A DNA stretch of 8,232 bases from an uncultured Selenomonadales bacterium (lineage in GTDB: Bacteria; Bacillota; Negativicutes; Selenomonadales; Selenomonadaceae), in contig CALGGP010000117.1 of NCBI GenBank assembly GCA_937915885.1, positions 1 through 8,232 of the forward strand. The letters run 5' to 3'. The notes under the pieces are model-generated. The model saw only the letters and a list, made by a program, of their open reading frames with translations. It was not told the origin of the DNA and did not search any database. The position numbers and the translations under genes were made by a program. Below, piece by piece: positions 7,875 through 8,232 of the stretch (positions are counted from its first letter, which is position 1; the number at the start of each line of letters is the position of its first letter).

Positions 7875-7952
7875 GGGCGCCGTCGACGCTCCCGCCCACG
7901 GACGACGGCGCCCAACCGAGCCCGCAATTCCCACCCTGCGTCGACGACGCCC
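7875..7952 (-). repeat. Palindromic intergenic repeat element, complete copy 2 (inverted)
   Basis: On the minus strand this 78-base copy aligns end to end with 4257-4333: arms GGGCGTCGTCGACGC and GCGTCGACGGCGCCC, then the same GGGTGGGAA block, GTTGGGCGCCGTCGTC centre and GGGA block. Against copy 1 the arms differ at three positions. Two form a C-G to T-A swap that keeps the pair (arm position 9 with 7), and one gives a G-T wobble (position 6 with 10). It has no T run on the minus-strand exit side, so it does not look like a terminator for minus-strand transcripts. Confidence 0.75.
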
Positions 7953-7962
7953 TTCTCTTCGA

Positions 7963-7979
7963 TGCAACTGAAAGTTGCA
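7963..7979. repeat. Small inverted repeat (hairpin)
   Basis: Seven-base arms TGCAACT (7963-7969) and AGTTGCA (7973-7979) enclose a three-base GAA loop. It lies between the inverted element copy and the direct repeats. It has no following T tract, and its role is unknown; it could be an operator-like palindrome or part of a larger fold. Confidence 0.45.
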
Positions 7980-8012
7980 AAGGGCGGGTGGCGGTTGCGA
8001 ACTTCGGGCGCC

Positions 8013-8069
8013 TCAATTGTGCACCGCTGTCAAAGTTGGCGCGCGGCGTCGTAGCCCGTTGCCAACAAA
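8013..8069 (+). repeat. 57-base direct repeat, copy A
   Basis: This segment matches 8131-8187 base for base in length with eight mismatches, all of them transitions. It ends in the shared GTTGCCAACAAA. In this copy GTTGGC (8035-8040) and GCCAAC (8061-8066) could form a 6-bp stem, but copy B has a C-A mismatch there. It is followed by a GGCGCCGCCG block, so repeat and element parts alternate. Confidence 0.75.
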
Positions 8070-8076
8070 ATGGGCA

Positions 8077-8150
8077 GGCGCCGCCGTTGGTGGGTGGGAG
8101 CGCCGGCGACTCGGGGTGGGCAGACCGTCCTCAGTTATGCGCCGCTGTCG
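8077..8150 (+). repeat. Rearranged copy of the palindromic element (halves in swapped order)
   Basis: 8077-8109 resembles the second half of the element at 4297-4327 (GGCGCCGYCG, GGTGGGAGCG, YCGGCG). 8106-8150 resembles the first half at 4264-4309 (CGGGGTGGGCA, TCCTC, GTTATGCGCCGCTGTCG). The two halves therefore appear in reversed order and overlap the start of direct repeat B. This implies that the element was built from roughly 40-base half-units able to rearrange. Confidence 0.5.
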
Positions 8151-8187
8151 AGGTCGGCGCGCGGCGTCATAGCTCGTTGCCAACAAA
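8131..8187 (+). repeat. 57-base direct repeat, copy B
   Basis: Partner of 8013-8069 at an offset of 118 bases. Each copy is followed by a GGCGCCGCCG block, a CGGGGTGGGCA block and a TCCTC/TCCGTT end, so the true unit is about 100-118 bases long. Copy A's unit is longer because of an extra G-rich half-unit of about 24 bases. Confidence 0.75.
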
Positions 8188-8192
8188 GGTGC

Positions 8193-8232
8193 GGGCGCCG
8201 CCGTCGCGGGGTGGGCATGCCATCCTCCGTTG
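8193..8232 (+). repeat. Palindromic intergenic repeat element, partial copy cut by window end
   Basis: Forty bases align without gaps to 4257-4296 with about seven differences. They begin with GGGCGCCGCCGTCGC and include GGGGTGGGCA and TCCTCCGTTG. The second half and right arm, if present, would lie just past the window. Confidence 0.6.

Larger units (their letters stand above)
7810..8232. other. Non-coding, GC-rich, repeat-packed region upstream of the glucan enzyme
   Basis: No convincing gene is seen on either strand in these 423 bases: the open frames are short, arginine-rich and follow the GC-rich repeats. The stretch holds one complete inverted copy of the palindromic element, two 57-base direct repeats, two partial element copies and small inverted repeats (CCCATATGGG at 7851-7860; TGCAACT/AGTTGCA at 7963-7979). 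The motif GGCGCC recurs many times. The promoter of the GH13-GH77 gene should lie here or beyond, but no good -35/-10 pair was found. Confidence 0.7.

Noticed and set aside
4257..7952. A composite transposon with the inverted elements as ends carrying the glucan enzyme
   Set aside because: No transposase or target-site duplication is visible, the elements are individually palindromic, and further copies outside the pair suggest a dispersed repeat rather than transposon termini.
7810..8016. Upstream extension of the GH13-GH77 frame by 69 codons
   Set aside because: The extension is low-complexity translation of the intergenic repeat, has no ribosome site and has no match to the CBM34-type start, whereas the ATG at 7809 has GGAGT at good spacing.
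7830..8172. Short plus-strand open frames in the right-hand intergenic region
   Set aside because: They are Arg/Ser/Pro-rich translations of GC-rich repeat DNA, overlap one another in different frames and lack ribosome sites.
8013..8232. A CRISPR array
   Set aside because: Only two 57-base repeats, too long and diverged, and the intervening sequence is itself repetitive; no cas gene is present.

Overview
The window carries three genes, all on the minus strand, plus a 423-base non-coding stretch at the right end. In transcription order they are: a 1152-residue two-enzyme fusion (GH13 alpha-glucan hydrolase with a starch-binding N-terminus, joined to a GH77 4-alpha-glucanotransferase) at 4351-7809; a 230-residue DUF2225 protein (two CxxC pairs, then TPR-like helices) at 3481-4173; and a very large RTX-type repeat protein starting at 3347 and running off the left edge (1115 codons visible, no stop). 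The genes lie head to tail. Terminator-like hairpins follow the first two, and the RTX gene has its own consensus promoter, so they look like separate transcripts rather than one operon.

The likely source is a moderately GC-rich, diderm member of the Firmicutes, most probably Negativicutes/Selenomonadales. This is inferred from family knowledge: DUF2225 is mainly a Firmicutes family; GH13-GH77 fusions of about 1150 residues and RTX proteins with this style of GDGND...SGDDVII.GSGSIT module are, to my recollection, familiar from Selenomonas-like genomes; and an RTX protein without an N-terminal signal peptide fits type I secretion across two membranes. No rRNA or other phylogenetic marker is present.

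Region by region: 1-3347 is the RTX gene, with six copies of a roughly 60-residue module, three of them (1126-1305, 1480-1659, 1903-2082) nearly identical in DNA. 3348-3480 holds its promoter and the terminator of the DUF2225 gene. 4174-4350 holds a 77-base palindromic repeat element that also looks like the terminator of the glucan enzyme. 7810-8232 has no gene and is packed with relatives of that element.

The fusion enzyme would process maltodextrin or glycogen in the cytoplasm: the GH13 half hydrolyses alpha-glucans and the GH77 half re-shuffles short malto-oligosaccharides. The DUF2225 gene has no evident functional tie to it. The RTX protein is probably a secreted or surface calcium-binding protein.

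The least explained feature is the intergenic repeat family. Its two complete copies, in opposite orientations, flank the glucan-enzyme gene. They have 15-base inverted arms with one compensatory base-pair change and one wobble-preserving change between copies. Further scrambled and truncated copies sit in a tandem-like cluster at the right edge.
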